DNA of 12,219 bases, from assembly GCA_016293065.1 (NCBI GenBank), contig JAEDEY010000062.1, forward strand, positions 1-12,219. Direction: 5' to 3'. Every line of letters starts with the position of its first letter. The first letter of the stretch is position 1. Below are positions 1 to 7,292 of the stretch, one piece after another. A program made the position numbers and the translations under genes. The notes beneath the pieces are model-generated. The model saw nothing but the letters and a program-made list of their open reading frames with translations. It was not told the DNA's origin and ran no database searches. This DNA is from Bacteroidales bacterium. Its GTDB lineage: Bacteria; Bacteroidota; Bacteroidia; Bacteroidales; UBA3663.

Positions 1-1
1 T

Positions 2-28
2 TTCTTCGCTCAGAAATTATTCAAATGA
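2..28 (+). CDS. possible C-terminal end of a plus-strand gene cut by the left edge
   Basis: Reading from base 2, eight sense codons (FFAQKLFK) lead to a TGA at 26-28. A strong hairpin terminator follows seven bases later and works in both directions, which suggests that a plus-strand gene ends here. Eight residues are far too few to name a family, and chance could produce this tail. The only support is the position next to the terminator. Confidence 0.25.
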   Translation, partial: FFAQKLFK

Positions 29-34
29 TAAAAG

Positions 35-68
35 AAAATAGGTGCGGCATCAATGTCGCACCTATTTT
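35..68. terminator. bidirectional hairpin terminator between left-edge gene and AraC-type regulator
   Basis: A 15-bp stem pairs 35-49 with 54-68 around the 4-base loop TCAA. The only non-Watson-Crick pair is G47-T56. The core is GGTGCGGCA/TGTCGCACC, flanked by A and T runs. T-rich sequence follows the stem on both strands (61-72 on plus, the complement of 30-38 on minus), so it can stop transcripts from both sides. It lies 15 bases beyond the stop codon of the minus-strand regulator. Confidence 0.8.
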
Positions 69-82
69 TTATTCAGTTTTCA

Positions 83-1003
83 CTATCGTTTATGATTGAT
101 GGGTTGGGGAGTATTTTCGATCAATTTGGCGTATTGTCTTGGCGAATAGCCAGTCTTTTGCTTGAAGAACTTTCCGAAGGCTGACTGTGACGGGAAGTTA
201 AGTCGGAAGGCTACTTCCTGGGCTGGAATCTGAGAATAATACAGAAGCGACTTAGCTTCGGCAATCACGTATTCGCTGATCCATTCGAGAGGCTTGCGGC
301 CGCTGTATTCCTTGACTGCCATCGACAGATATTTCGGTGTGACACACAGCTTTTCGGCATAGAACTGCACGGTACGTTCGGTCTGATGGTGCTTGGATAG
401 CAGTTCCCTGAAACGCTCGTAGAGAAGGTTCGACCCTTTCGACACGCGCTTGCCATGGTCGGCCTCGTTGATAGTGCGGTTTTCGCGCACCATGCCCACT
501 ACGGTGACAAGGAAAGCCTGGAGAAGCATCTTCACTATCTCGTCGGTCTCCTGCATTGGCTGGTCGATACAGGTTTTCAGCAGATCGAAGTATGGCTTGA
601 TGGTCTTGATGCGTTCGAGAGGCACATGGGCGTGGAAAAGCTGTTCCATAGGCAGATACTTGCTGGCACGCTGCAGGGTGTCGTAGGGCAGGGAGCGTAT
701 CATGTCCGACGAGATGAGTATGGCGTATGCCTCAAGGTTCTCGGCACTCTTGAACTGTATGATGTTTTCGGGCATGTTGATCAGGATGCTCGAATCGGTC
801 ACTGAGTTCTGTTCGAGGTTGACAACATAGTTGAGCGTGCCGCTCTTGCAAATCAGGATAGTGACAGCATCGATGCGGCATGGTTCCTCAAATAGGTATT
901 CCTGTGCAATGTGGTCGGATATGATCATCTTGCCTTTGTAATCGATCAGTTTATTGCCACCGAGCATACGAAGTTGGTCGATTGTGACTTTGTTTAGCTT
1001 CAT
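83..1003 (-). CDS. AraC family transcriptional regulator
   Basis: The protein has 306 residues in the usual AraC/XylS layout. The N-terminal part (about 15-170) is probably a cupin-like sensor or dimerisation domain. The C-terminal DNA-binding domain (about 195-295) has two helix-turn-helix units: the first near YAEKLCVTPKYLSMAVKEYSG (215-235), the second near IPAQEVAFRLNFPSQSAFGKFF (259-280), followed by the family's GYSPRQY signature (285-291). I chose the ATG at 1003 because a promoter lies just upstream (1023-1053). The same frame is open to 1096, but a start there would be upstream of that promoter. The gene is divergent from the exporter operon and ends in a strong terminator. It is probably the local activator of that operon, sensing an unknown small molecule; this role is inferred from position and from the repeats at 1079-1106. 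Confidence 0.93.
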   Translation of the reverse strand: MKLNKVTIDQLRMLGGNKLIDYKGKMIISDHIAQEYLFEEPCRIDAVTILICKSGTLNYVVNLEQNSVTDSSILINMPENIIQFKSAENLEAYAILISSDMIRSLPYDTLQRASKYLPMEQLFHAHVPLERIKTIKPYFDLLKTCIDQPMQETDEIVKMLLQAFLVTVVGMVRENRTINEADHGKRVSKGSNLLYERFRELLSKHHQTERTVQFYAEKLCVTPKYLSMAVKEYSGRKPLEWISEYVIAEAKSLLYYSQIPAQEVAFRLNFPSQSAFGKFFKQKTGYSPRQYAKLIENTPQPINHKR

Positions 1004-1022
1004 TTCTTGATGTTTTTTGGTG

Positions 1023-1053
1023 CAAAAGTAAACGAAATTGGAAAAATAGACAA
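1023..1053 (-). promoter_or_regulatory. promoter of the AraC-type regulator gene
   Basis: On the minus strand, TACTTTTG (1030-1023) matches the Bacteroidetes -7 consensus TAnnTTTG. A TTG (1053-1051) lies 20 bp upstream, the expected -33 spacing. Transcription should start near 1016-1019, giving a leader of only about 15 bases before the ATG at 1003. The match is by eye only. Confidence 0.7.
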
Positions 1054-1078
1054 TAAAATAATTGTTAAAAGTGATTAA

Positions 1079-1106
1079 ATGCGAAAATAAGTCCAATTTA
1101 TGCGAA
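1079..1106 (+). promoter_or_regulatory. candidate AraC-type operator: two direct repeats 21 bp apart
   Basis: ATGCGAA occurs at 1079-1085 and again at 1100-1106, a period of exactly 21 bp or two helical turns, with extra A/T matches around the core. AraC-family activators typically bind two half-sites in direct orientation at about this spacing, just upstream of the promoter's distal element. Here the nearer repeat ends about 10 bp before the expected -33 position of the exporter promoter. The sites also lie upstream of the regulator's own promoter, so autoregulation is possible. The repeat is seen directly; its function is inferred. Confidence 0.45.
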
Positions 1107-1115
1107 TTTTTCTCC

Positions 1116-1146
1116 TTTTTTGATATGATTTAATCCTCTACCTTTG
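1116..1146 (+). promoter_or_regulatory. promoter of the exporter operon with a poor -33 element
   Basis: TACCTTTG at 1139-1146 is a clean Bacteroidetes -7 box, with a start expected near 1150-1153 and a leader of about 33 bases. At the normal 20-bp spacing there is only TTT (1116-1118). The nearest TTTG (1119-1122) is just 16 bp away. A good -7 with a weak -33 fits a promoter that needs an activator, consistent with the AraC-like repeats just upstream. Confidence 0.6.
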
Positions 1147-1184
1147 CGGCTGTAATATAGTAGCTAACATTAATAATAACAATA

Positions 1185-2663
1185 ATGAGAAAAATTGCAT
1201 TTATCATTTTCGCATTGGCAATGATGGCGAGCGCAAGTGCTCAGGGCATTTATCTGAGTCTCGACAGCTGCTTGGCTCTTGCCGTGCGGCACAACAAGGA
1301 CTTGGCAATCTCGCAGATGAAGGAGGATGTGGCTGCCCTCAATCGCAAGGAGGCTTTCACTCACTATCTGCCAAGGGTCGATGCAACCGGTGCATACGTG
1401 CGCACTGAGAAACAGTTGTCGTTGCTCAGCGACGAACAGAAAGATGCACTAAGCAATATGGGTACGACGATAGGAGAGAAGGCAGGACCAGTCATCCAGA
1501 ACATGGCTGCCCAGAACCCACAGTTCGCTTCGCTCTTCCAGCAGCTTGGTGGTCTTGCCACTCAGCTCGTGCCCGAGATCAATCAGTTGGGACAGGGGCT
1601 GGTCGATGCTCTGCACACCGACACCCGCAACACCACGGCGGTTGCCATTATGCTCACCCAGCCGCTTTATATGGGTGGTAAGATAGTGGCATACAACAAC
1701 ATAACACGATATGCCGAACAGATTGCCAAGGCGCAGTCGGACCAGAAGATGCAGGACTTGGTAGTGCAGGTCGAAACGGCATATTGGCAGATTGTGTCGC
1801 TCGAAAGTAAGCGCGAATTGGCTTTGGGCTTTAAGAAACTCGTGGATACGCTCGATTATAATGTCGAACAGCTCATCGAGGGAGGATTGGCTACAAAGGC
1901 CGATGGCTTGAGTGTGAAGGTGAAGAAGAATGAAGCTGATGTCACATTGATCCAGATAGACAATGGCTTGGCTTTGTCGCGAATGTTGCTCTGCCAGCTT
2001 TGTGGCATCGACATCAATACCGAGATTCACCCTGCCGACGATGTCTTGACCATGCCTGCCGGCTCTGCCGTTGTGCCTGCCGCCGACTGTATCGGCACTG
2101 CCATGGAGAGCCGTCCGGAGATACGTGCTCTCAACTTGCTCACCAAGGTCAACGGCGAGAAAGTCAAGGTGGTGCGTTCGGACTATCTGCCAAAAGTCGC
2201 ACTCAATGCCGGATATCTCTGGAGCAACCCATCGGTGTATAACAGCTTCGAGCGCAAGTTCAAGGGCATGTGGAGTGTCGGCTTGATGGTCAACGTGCCA
2301 CTGATCAACTGGGGCGAGGGCTGCTTCAAGGTGCGTGCGGCAAAGACAGAGGCTCGCATCTCGGAACTCACTCTTGATGAAGTGCGCGAGAAGATAGAAC
2401 TGCAGACAACACAATGTTCGCAGAAACTGCTTGAGGCTACAAACCGTGAGGAGACGGCTCAGCGCAGTATGGCAGAGGCAGAAGAAAACCTGCGTTTTGC
2501 CAACCTTGGACTTAGTGAGGGTGTGATACCAGTGAGCAACGTGCTGGCTGCACAGACCGCATGGCTCTCGGCTCGTTCGACCGTGATCACTGCCCGCATC
2601 GACCGTTGCCTTGCCGAAGTCAACCTCAAGCGTGCGATGGGAATTATTGAAATAACACATTAA
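1185..2663 (+). CDS. TolC family outer membrane efflux channel protein
   Basis: The protein has 492 residues. It starts with a signal peptide (RK, hydrophobic stretch, likely cut after ASA at residue 19; there is no lipobox cysteine). The mature N-terminus (YLSLDSCLALAVRHNKDL) is a typical start of an outer membrane efflux protein repeat. A second repeat covers roughly residues 290-490, ending with the ANLGLSEGV and VNLKRAMG motifs common in TolC homologues. The family forms trimeric channels through the outer membrane with a long periplasmic helical barrel. Between TGAYVRTEKQ and LTQPLYMGG the protein has about 75 residues, much more than the short loop of E. coli TolC. It is the first gene of the exporter operon, 12 bases ahead of the adaptor gene. 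The exported substrate cannot be read from the sequence. Confidence 0.95.
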   Translation: MRKIAFIIFALAMMASASAQGIYLSLDSCLALAVRHNKDLAISQMKEDVAALNRKEAFTHYLPRVDATGAYVRTEKQLSLLSDEQKDALSNMGTTIGEKAGPVIQNMAAQNPQFASLFQQLGGLATQLVPEINQLGQGLVDALHTDTRNTTAVAIMLTQPLYMGGKIVAYNNITRYAEQIAKAQSDQKMQDLVVQVETAYWQIVSLESKRELALGFKKLVDTLDYNVEQLIEGGLATKADGLSVKVKKNEADVTLIQIDNGLALSRMLLCQLCGIDINTEIHPADDVLTMPAGSAVVPAADCIGTAMESRPEIRALNLLTKVNGEKVKVVRSDYLPKVALNAGYLWSNPSVYNSFERKFKGMWSVGLMVNVPLINWGEGCFKVRAAKTEARISELTLDEVREKIELQTTQCSQKLLEATNREETAQRSMAEAEENLRFANLGLSEGVIPVSNVLAAQTAWLSARSTVITARIDRCLAEVNLKRAMGIIEITH

Positions 2664-2675
2664 TATTATTATATT

Positions 2676-3659
2676 ATGAAAAAGAAAGTTGCTGGAGCAG
2701 CAACCGTTTTTGCTGCTGTCATTGTCATAGCGATTATTGTTTTGATTGTTGTCGGTCTTTGTCTGCCTGAACGTGCCGATATTATTCAGGGGCAGGTCGA
2801 GACTACCGACTATCGTGTTTCGAGCAAGGTGCCAGGTCGCGTGCTTGAGATACGTGTAGGCGAGGGTGATATGGTGCGCAAGGGTGACACGCTCGTCATT
2901 CTCGAAGCACCGGATGTCTCAGCCAAGCTCGATCAGGCTTCGGCTCTGTATGAGGCTGCCCAGGCTCTCGACGAGAAGGCTCGCAATGGTGCCCAGAAAG
3001 AGCAGATTGCAGGTGCATTCGAGATGTGGCAGAAGGCCAAGGCTGGTCTGGATGTTGCCGAGAAGAGCTACAAGCGTGTTGCTAACCTCTTTGAAAAAGG
3101 CGTGGTGTCGGCTCAGAAGCACGATGAAGCAAAGGCTCAGTATGAGGCAATGGTGGCAACAGAGAAGGCTGCAAAGTCGCAGTATGACATGGCAAAGAAT
3201 GGTGTGAGATATGAAGACAGGAAGGCAGCCAATGCCAAGGTGAAGCAGGCTGAGGGTGCAGTTTCTGAGGTTTCGTCGTATATCAACGAGACAGTGCTCA
3301 CTGCCATGGCCGATGGTGAGGTCACAGAGATTTTCCCGGAGCTCGGCGAACTGGTGGGCAGTGGTGCGCCTATCATGAACGTGGCTATGACGGGCAAGGT
3401 GTCGCTGTCGTTCAACGTGCGCGAGGACTTCCTCCCAGGCATCACTGTGGGTGTGGAGAAGGATGCTTACATACCTGCTTTCGACAAGACCATCCGCGTG
3501 CGCATCACACGTATCAAGAATGTAGGTGACTTTGCCGTTTGGAAAGCTACCAAGGCGAGCGACGGCTATGACCTCAAGATGTTTGAGGTAAGGGCTGTGC
3601 CTGTGGAAGGCGCTGATCTCAAGGATGTACGCTCGGGAATGACGGCGATAATACAATAA
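2676..3659 (+). CDS. HlyD family periplasmic adaptor (membrane fusion protein)
   Basis: The protein has 327 residues. A single N-terminal membrane anchor (about 8-29) is followed by the first half of a lipoyl-like domain (38-80, with KVPGRVLEIRVGEGDMVRKGDTLVIL). Next comes an Ala/Lys/Glu-rich alpha-helical hairpin (about 82-200), the second lipoyl half (205-238, TAMADGEVTEIFPELGELVGSGAPIM), and a beta-barrel/membrane-proximal region to the end. Adaptors of this kind link an inner membrane transporter to a TolC channel. The order of channel, adaptor and permeases in one operon with 12-base spacers supports this. The domain order is nearest to the YhiI/YbhG type of adaptors that work with ABC-2 permeases. 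There is no clear Shine-Dalgarno site, as usual in this phylum. Confidence 0.94.
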   Translation: MKKKVAGAATVFAAVIVIAIIVLIVVGLCLPERADIIQGQVETTDYRVSSKVPGRVLEIRVGEGDMVRKGDTLVILEAPDVSAKLDQASALYEAAQALDEKARNGAQKEQIAGAFEMWQKAKAGLDVAEKSYKRVANLFEKGVVSAQKHDEAKAQYEAMVATEKAAKSQYDMAKNGVRYEDRKAANAKVKQAEGAVSEVSSYINETVLTAMADGEVTEIFPELGELVGSGAPIMNVAMTGKVSLSFNVREDFLPGITVGVEKDAYIPAFDKTIRVRITRIKNVGDFAVWKATKASDGYDLKMFEVRAVPVEGADLKDVRSGMTAIIQ

Positions 3660-3671
3660 AGAACAATTAGA

Positions 3672-4826
3672 ATGCTGAAAATCTGTTTACGCGAAATACA
3701 GACGTATCTGCGTCGGCCAATGTTTCTGTTCTGCCTGTTGGTAGCGCCTTTGGTCTGTGTCTTTTTCTTCACTACACTGATGTGGGAAGGTCTGCCAACC
3801 GACTTGCCGGCTGCTGTGGTGGATGAAGATGATACACAGGTGTCGCGTACCTTCATTCGCACGATGGATGCAATGGAGCAGACTGATATTGTGGCTCATT
3901 TCCACAACTTCACGGATGCGCGTGAGGCTATGATGCGAGGCGAGATTTATGCCATCTTTCACATACCAGAGGGCATGACCGAAGACGCAGTGTCGGGTCG
4001 TCAGCCTCATGTGGCTTTATATACCAACGAGACATACTTCGTGCCAAGTGCGCTCTTGATGAAGGATATGCGTATGGCTGCCGAGATCCTTGGTATATCA
4101 ATCACGCGAGAATCGCTTGCAGGACGCGGTCTCACCAACGACCGTGTGATGGGAATAGTGCAGCCGATAGTCATCGAGAAACATGCCTTAGGCAATCCGT
4201 ATCTCAACTATTCGGTGTATCTGTGCAACATCATTCTGCCTGGAATCCTCTTTTTGCTGACTATGCTCCTGACCTGTTATGTGATTGGTGAGGAATGGAA
4301 GATGGGAAGGCAGAGGCAAACCTATCAGATGATGGGCTATTCGCAGACGTCGGTGCTCATTGCCAAGACCTTGCCTATCACCGTCATCTATTCGCTGATT
4401 ATACTCTTCATCGACGTGTGGCTCTATAAGTATCTTGAGTTCCCTTGCAAGTCGGGGTTGTTGCCGATGCTGGTCTATGGTGTGATGGGCGTGATGGCCT
4501 CTCAGGGGTTGGCGATCTTTGTGTTTGGATTATTCCTTGGCCAGATGCGATTCTCGATGAGTATCTGCTCGCTGTGGGGAGTACTATCGTTCTCGCTTTC
4601 AGGCTTCACCTTCCCAGTTTCCGCCATGCACCCTGTATTGCAGTATGCGTGCAACCTCTTCCCGTTGCGTCATTACTATCTGATCTATTGCAATCAGGCA
4701 CTCAATGGCTACAGCATCGCCTATGTGTGGGTGCATGTCGTGGCTCTACTCTGCTTCATGCTTCTGCCTTTTGTCGTGATGAAGCGCTATCGCAAAGGTT
4801 TCCTATTGATTAAATACAAGCCTTGA
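3672..4826 (+). CDS. ABC-2 type transporter permease (first of tandem pair)
   Basis: The protein has 384 residues. One N-terminal membrane helix (about 17-36) is followed by an extracytoplasmic domain (about 40-178, beginning with LPAAVVDEDDTQVSRTFIR). Five further helices lie between about 181 and 370. The typical ABC-2 signature SGFTFPVSAMHPVLQYACNL is at 310-329. This is the YbhS/YbhR/YhhJ layout: half of the inner membrane channel of an exporter, normally driven by a separate ATP-binding protein. No Walker A or Walker B motif is present, and the operon has no room for an ATPase gene. The gene begins 12 bases after the adaptor gene and ends 6 bases before its paralogue, so it probably forms a heterodimer with that product. 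The substrate is unknown; drugs, bile-type compounds, lipids or metabolites are all possible. Confidence 0.92.
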   Translation: MLKICLREIQTYLRRPMFLFCLLVAPLVCVFFFTTLMWEGLPTDLPAAVVDEDDTQVSRTFIRTMDAMEQTDIVAHFHNFTDAREAMMRGEIYAIFHIPEGMTEDAVSGRQPHVALYTNETYFVPSALLMKDMRMAAEILGISITRESLAGRGLTNDRVMGIVQPIVIEKHALGNPYLNYSVYLCNIILPGILFLLTMLLTCYVIGEEWKMGRQRQTYQMMGYSQTSVLIAKTLPITVIYSLIILFIDVWLYKYLEFPCKSGLLPMLVYGVMGVMASQGLAIFVFGLFLGQMRFSMSICSLWGVLSFSLSGFTFPVSAMHPVLQYACNLFPLRHYYLIYCNQALNGYSIAYVWVHVVALLCFMLLPFVVMKRYRKGFLLIKYKP

Positions 4827-4832
4827 AAAGAA

Positions 4833-5996
4833 ATGAGAAATATACTGCATATATGGTATGAGGAGTTTAAGCTCTTGATTCACAGTGAGGGTCTGGTGAT
4901 CTTTGCTTTGATTGTACCATTCATATATCCTGTGCTCTATGCTTTTGTCTATAACAACGAGACAGCTCGCGAGGTACCGATGGCAGTGGTCGATGAGTGC
5001 CACTCGTCGGATAGCCGTGAGTTCTGCCGATTGGTCGATGCGACTGCCGAGGTCAGTATCTTGTATTATACCGACTTGGCTCAGGCACAGGAGCTGATGA
5101 GGCGTGAGGAAGTATATGCCGTGATGCGCATACCATCGGACTTCAGCAAGTCGCTCTATCGTGGCGACCAGACCTACATAGGCCTGTATAGCGATATGCG
5201 TTGTATGCTCTATTACAAGGCAGCACTGTTGGCTGCGAGCAATGTTTCGCTCAAGATGAATGGCGACATCAAGATTGAGCGTCACCTGCATGGCTCGACT
5301 GACCGTCAGGAGGAAATACTCAGAATGCCTGTCACCAATAGTTACGTGCCTCTCTACAATCCGCAGGGTGGCTTTGCCAGTTTCCTCATTCCTGCCGTCA
5401 TGATGCTCATCATTCAGCAGCTGTTGTGTCTGTCGTTGGGAACATCGATAGGTACATGGCGCGAGCGAAACCGTGGCATAGGCGTGCCGCTCGACGATCA
5501 GTGTTTCCGCAATCCGCTGTCGGTAGTGGTTGGCAAGACATTGCTCTATCTGCCAATATTTCTGCTTGTGGCTGTGTATATGTACAGTGCGGTCACGTCA
5601 TGGTTCGACTTGCCTCGCCTGGCCGACTATGGCACATTCCTGCAGTTCATGCTGCCTTATGTATTAGCATGTATCTTCATGGGGCTGACGGCTTCGGCGA
5701 TGGTGTTCCGCAGCGAAGATGCCATGCTGCTCTTCGTATTCATGTCGGTGCCTCTGCTCTTCATCAGCGGTATGTCGTGGCCTGTGGCTGCAGTGCCCGA
5801 TTTCTGGCGCTATGTGTCTTATCTCTTCCCATCGACCTTCGGAATGCATGGCTATGCACGCCTACAGGGTATGGGTGCGGGAATGAGTGAGGTGACATTC
5901 GAATACCAAGGACTGTGGATACAGTGTGCCATCTATTTCCTGACTTCATGTCTTATCTATCGACGTGAGATAAAGAAAATAAATATCCATAAATAA
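4833..5996 (+). CDS. ABC-2 type transporter permease (second of tandem pair)
   Basis: The protein has 387 residues with the same plan as the preceding gene. An N-terminal helix (about 20-39) is followed by an extracytoplasmic domain starting VPMAVVDECHSSDSREF (about 48-178), then about five helices (180-376). The ABC-2 signature SGMSWPVAAVPDFWRYVSYL is at 312-331. The paired motifs AVVDE near residue 50 and S-G-x-x-x-P-V near 310 in both proteins show that they are paralogues from an old tandem duplication. The start follows the previous stop after 6 bases, with a GAAAAG stretch upstream. It is the last gene of the operon; the terminator hairpin begins two bases after its stop codon. Like its partner it has no nucleotide-binding domain. 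Confidence 0.92.
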   Translation: MRNILHIWYEEFKLLIHSEGLVIFALIVPFIYPVLYAFVYNNETAREVPMAVVDECHSSDSREFCRLVDATAEVSILYYTDLAQAQELMRREEVYAVMRIPSDFSKSLYRGDQTYIGLYSDMRCMLYYKAALLAASNVSLKMNGDIKIERHLHGSTDRQEEILRMPVTNSYVPLYNPQGGFASFLIPAVMMLIIQQLLCLSLGTSIGTWRERNRGIGVPLDDQCFRNPLSVVVGKTLLYLPIFLLVAVYMYSAVTSWFDLPRLADYGTFLQFMLPYVLACIFMGLTASAMVFRSEDAMLLFVFMSVPLLFISGMSWPVAAVPDFWRYVSYLFPSTFGMHGYARLQGMGAGMSEVTFEYQGLWIQCAIYFLTSCLIYRREIKKINIHK

Positions 5997-5998
5997 AG

Positions 5999-6030
5999 GA
6001 TGCGACAAAGCCATGGGGCAATGTCGCATC
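5999..6030. terminator. bidirectional terminator between exporter operon and FprA-type gene
   Basis: A 9-bp perfect stem pairs 5999-6007 with 6022-6030 (GATGCGACA/TGTCGCATC). Inside it is a 2x2 A-rich internal loop, and then a further 3-bp GCC/GGC stem closing on ATGG. The minus strand continues into CCTTTATTTAT, so the hairpin is better as a terminator for the minus-strand flavoprotein gene, which ends at 6059. On the plus strand the following bases are less T-rich. The two genes converge here. Confidence 0.75.
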
Positions 6031-6058
6031 TCAAATAATAAGTGAGACTATATGAAAA

Positions 6059-7219
6059 TCATGAAACAATTGCGTCGGAGAGAGCTTCGAGAGCAGGTAT
6101 ATCGCTGCTCTTCATTCGGCTCTTGATAGTGACCTGAGGTTCTACTATCTCAATATCCTTCATCTGGTCGAGCAACGCACGCATTGCCTTGGCAGCCGAT
6201 GGAGCCCATGTGCCATTCTCGATGATTCCAACCTTGCGGTTGCGATAGCCCTTGAGAATGAGCTTGTGGAGGAAATAGTGCATAGGTGGGAACACATCGC
6301 CATCGTAAGAAGCAGCAGCAAGAACGAGCTTGCCGAACTTGAAAGCATCTTCGATAGCTTCTGCCATATCGTCGCGACAAAGGTCGAACAACGATACCTT
6401 CTTTGCGCCTTTTTCTTTGAGCATCTCAGCAAACCGTTCGGCACAAGCCTTGGTGCCGCCGTGTATAGAGGCATAGGCTACAAGAATACCCTCTGCTTCT
6501 GGTTCATAGTGAGACCAGAGGGTATAGAGTCGCAGAGCCTCGGCCATCTTCTCGCCTTCGAGTATTGGGCCGTGGAGAGGCAGAATCTTGTTGATGGTGA
6601 GTCCTGATGCCTTCTTGAGCAATGCAGCCACATTGTTGCCATACTTTCCGCAGATGTTGAAGTAGTAGCGGCGAGCCTCACATGCCCAGTCGTCGGCATC
6701 GGCCTCATAGACACCGAACTTGCCGAAACCGTCGGCAGAGAAGAGAACCTGTTCGGTCGATTCGTAGCTCACGATGACCTCTGGCCAATGTACCATAGGT
6801 GCGGTGACGAAGGTGAGGTTGTGCTTTCCGAGGCTGAGTGAGTCGCCTTCGCACACTGCCATAGACTTGAACTCCATTCCCTCGAAGAACTGTCCAATGA
6901 ACTGAATAGCCTTCTGAGAAGCCACTACGGTTGTATCGGGATAAGCCTTGAGGAGGACGGCAAGCGAACCGCTATGGTCGGGCTCAAGGTGCTGAACGAC
7001 AACATAGTCGGGAGTGCGATTGCCAAGGACGGCCTTCACATTATCCATCCACTCGTCGGTCTTACGGATATCGACAGTGTCCATTATTGCTACTTTTTCG
7101 TCGAGGATGACGTATGAGTTGTAGCACATGCCTTCTGGGGTGTGGTATTGGCTCTCGAAGAGATCCATTTCAGGGTCATCGACACCTACATATTTGATTG
7201 AATCAGATATTATCTTCAT
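6059..7219 (-). CDS. FprA family A-type flavoprotein (flavo-diiron oxygen/NO reductase)
   Basis: The protein has 386 residues with the two standard domains. The N-terminal metallo-beta-lactamase-like domain carries every expected diiron ligand: H77, E79, D81 and H82 in HLEPDHSG; H144 in HWPE; D163 in SADGFG; H216 in LHGPI. The C-terminal flavodoxin domain (about 244-380) has an FMN-binding loop, YASIHGGT (249-256), and the NGTWAP loop (335-340). Such cytoplasmic enzymes reduce O2 to water and/or NO to N2O, with electrons usually supplied by rubredoxin or a similar donor, and protect anaerobes from oxygen or nitrosative stress. No rubredoxin gene is nearby. The ATG at 7219 begins the conserved sequence; the frame is open further upstream, but that stretch contains the promoter and low-complexity sequence. 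The gene follows the radical SAM gene on the same strand after 110 bp and has its own promoter. Confidence 0.95.
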   Translation of the reverse strand: MKIISDSIKYVGVDDPEMDLFESQYHTPEGMCYNSYVILDEKVAIMDTVDIRKTDEWMDNVKAVLGNRTPDYVVVQHLEPDHSGSLAVLLKAYPDTTVVASQKAIQFIGQFFEGMEFKSMAVCEGDSLSLGKHNLTFVTAPMVHWPEVIVSYESTEQVLFSADGFGKFGVYEADADDWACEARRYYFNICGKYGNNVAALLKKASGLTINKILPLHGPILEGEKMAEALRLYTLWSHYEPEAEGILVAYASIHGGTKACAERFAEMLKEKGAKKVSLFDLCRDDMAEAIEDAFKFGKLVLAAASYDGDVFPPMHYFLHKLILKGYRNRKVGIIENGTWAPSAAKAMRALLDQMKDIEIVEPQVTIKSRMKSSDIPALEALSDAIVS

Positions 7220-7261
7220 TATATGTTGAGATTTTGTTATTGCTATTTGTAATAAATCGTG

Positions 7262-7292
7262 CAAAAATAAACAATTTATTAAAGATAAACAA
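7262..7292 (-). promoter_or_regulatory. promoter of the FprA-type gene
   Basis: On the minus strand, TATTTTTG (7269-7262) matches TAnnTTTG, and TTG (7292-7290) lies exactly 20 bp upstream. The start should fall near 7255-7258, leaving a leader of about 37 bases. This lets the flavoprotein be expressed apart from the four genes upstream, although read-through from them is also possible. Confidence 0.65.

Noticed and set aside
1004..1096. A longer N-terminus (31 extra codons) for the AraC-type regulator.
   Set aside because: The extra stretch is AT-rich and overlaps the -7 and -33 boxes of the gene's own promoter, so the ATG at 1003 is the sensible start.
1449..2660. A 403-codon open frame on the minus strand covering most of the TolC-like gene.
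   Set aside because: It is antisense to a clear gene with signal peptide and family motifs. Its translation is rich in His, Cys and Leu without domain features, typical of a codon-bias shadow.
2919..3656. A 245-codon open frame on the minus strand covering the HlyD-like gene.
   Set aside because: It is antisense to a well-supported adaptor gene and shows no family pattern. It has no promoter or independent start context.
6029..6047. A second small hairpin, TCTCA/TGAGA, next to the convergent terminator.
   Set aside because: It has a 5-bp stem with a 9-base loop, overlaps the much stronger hairpin at 5999-6030 by two bases, and has no T-run after it.
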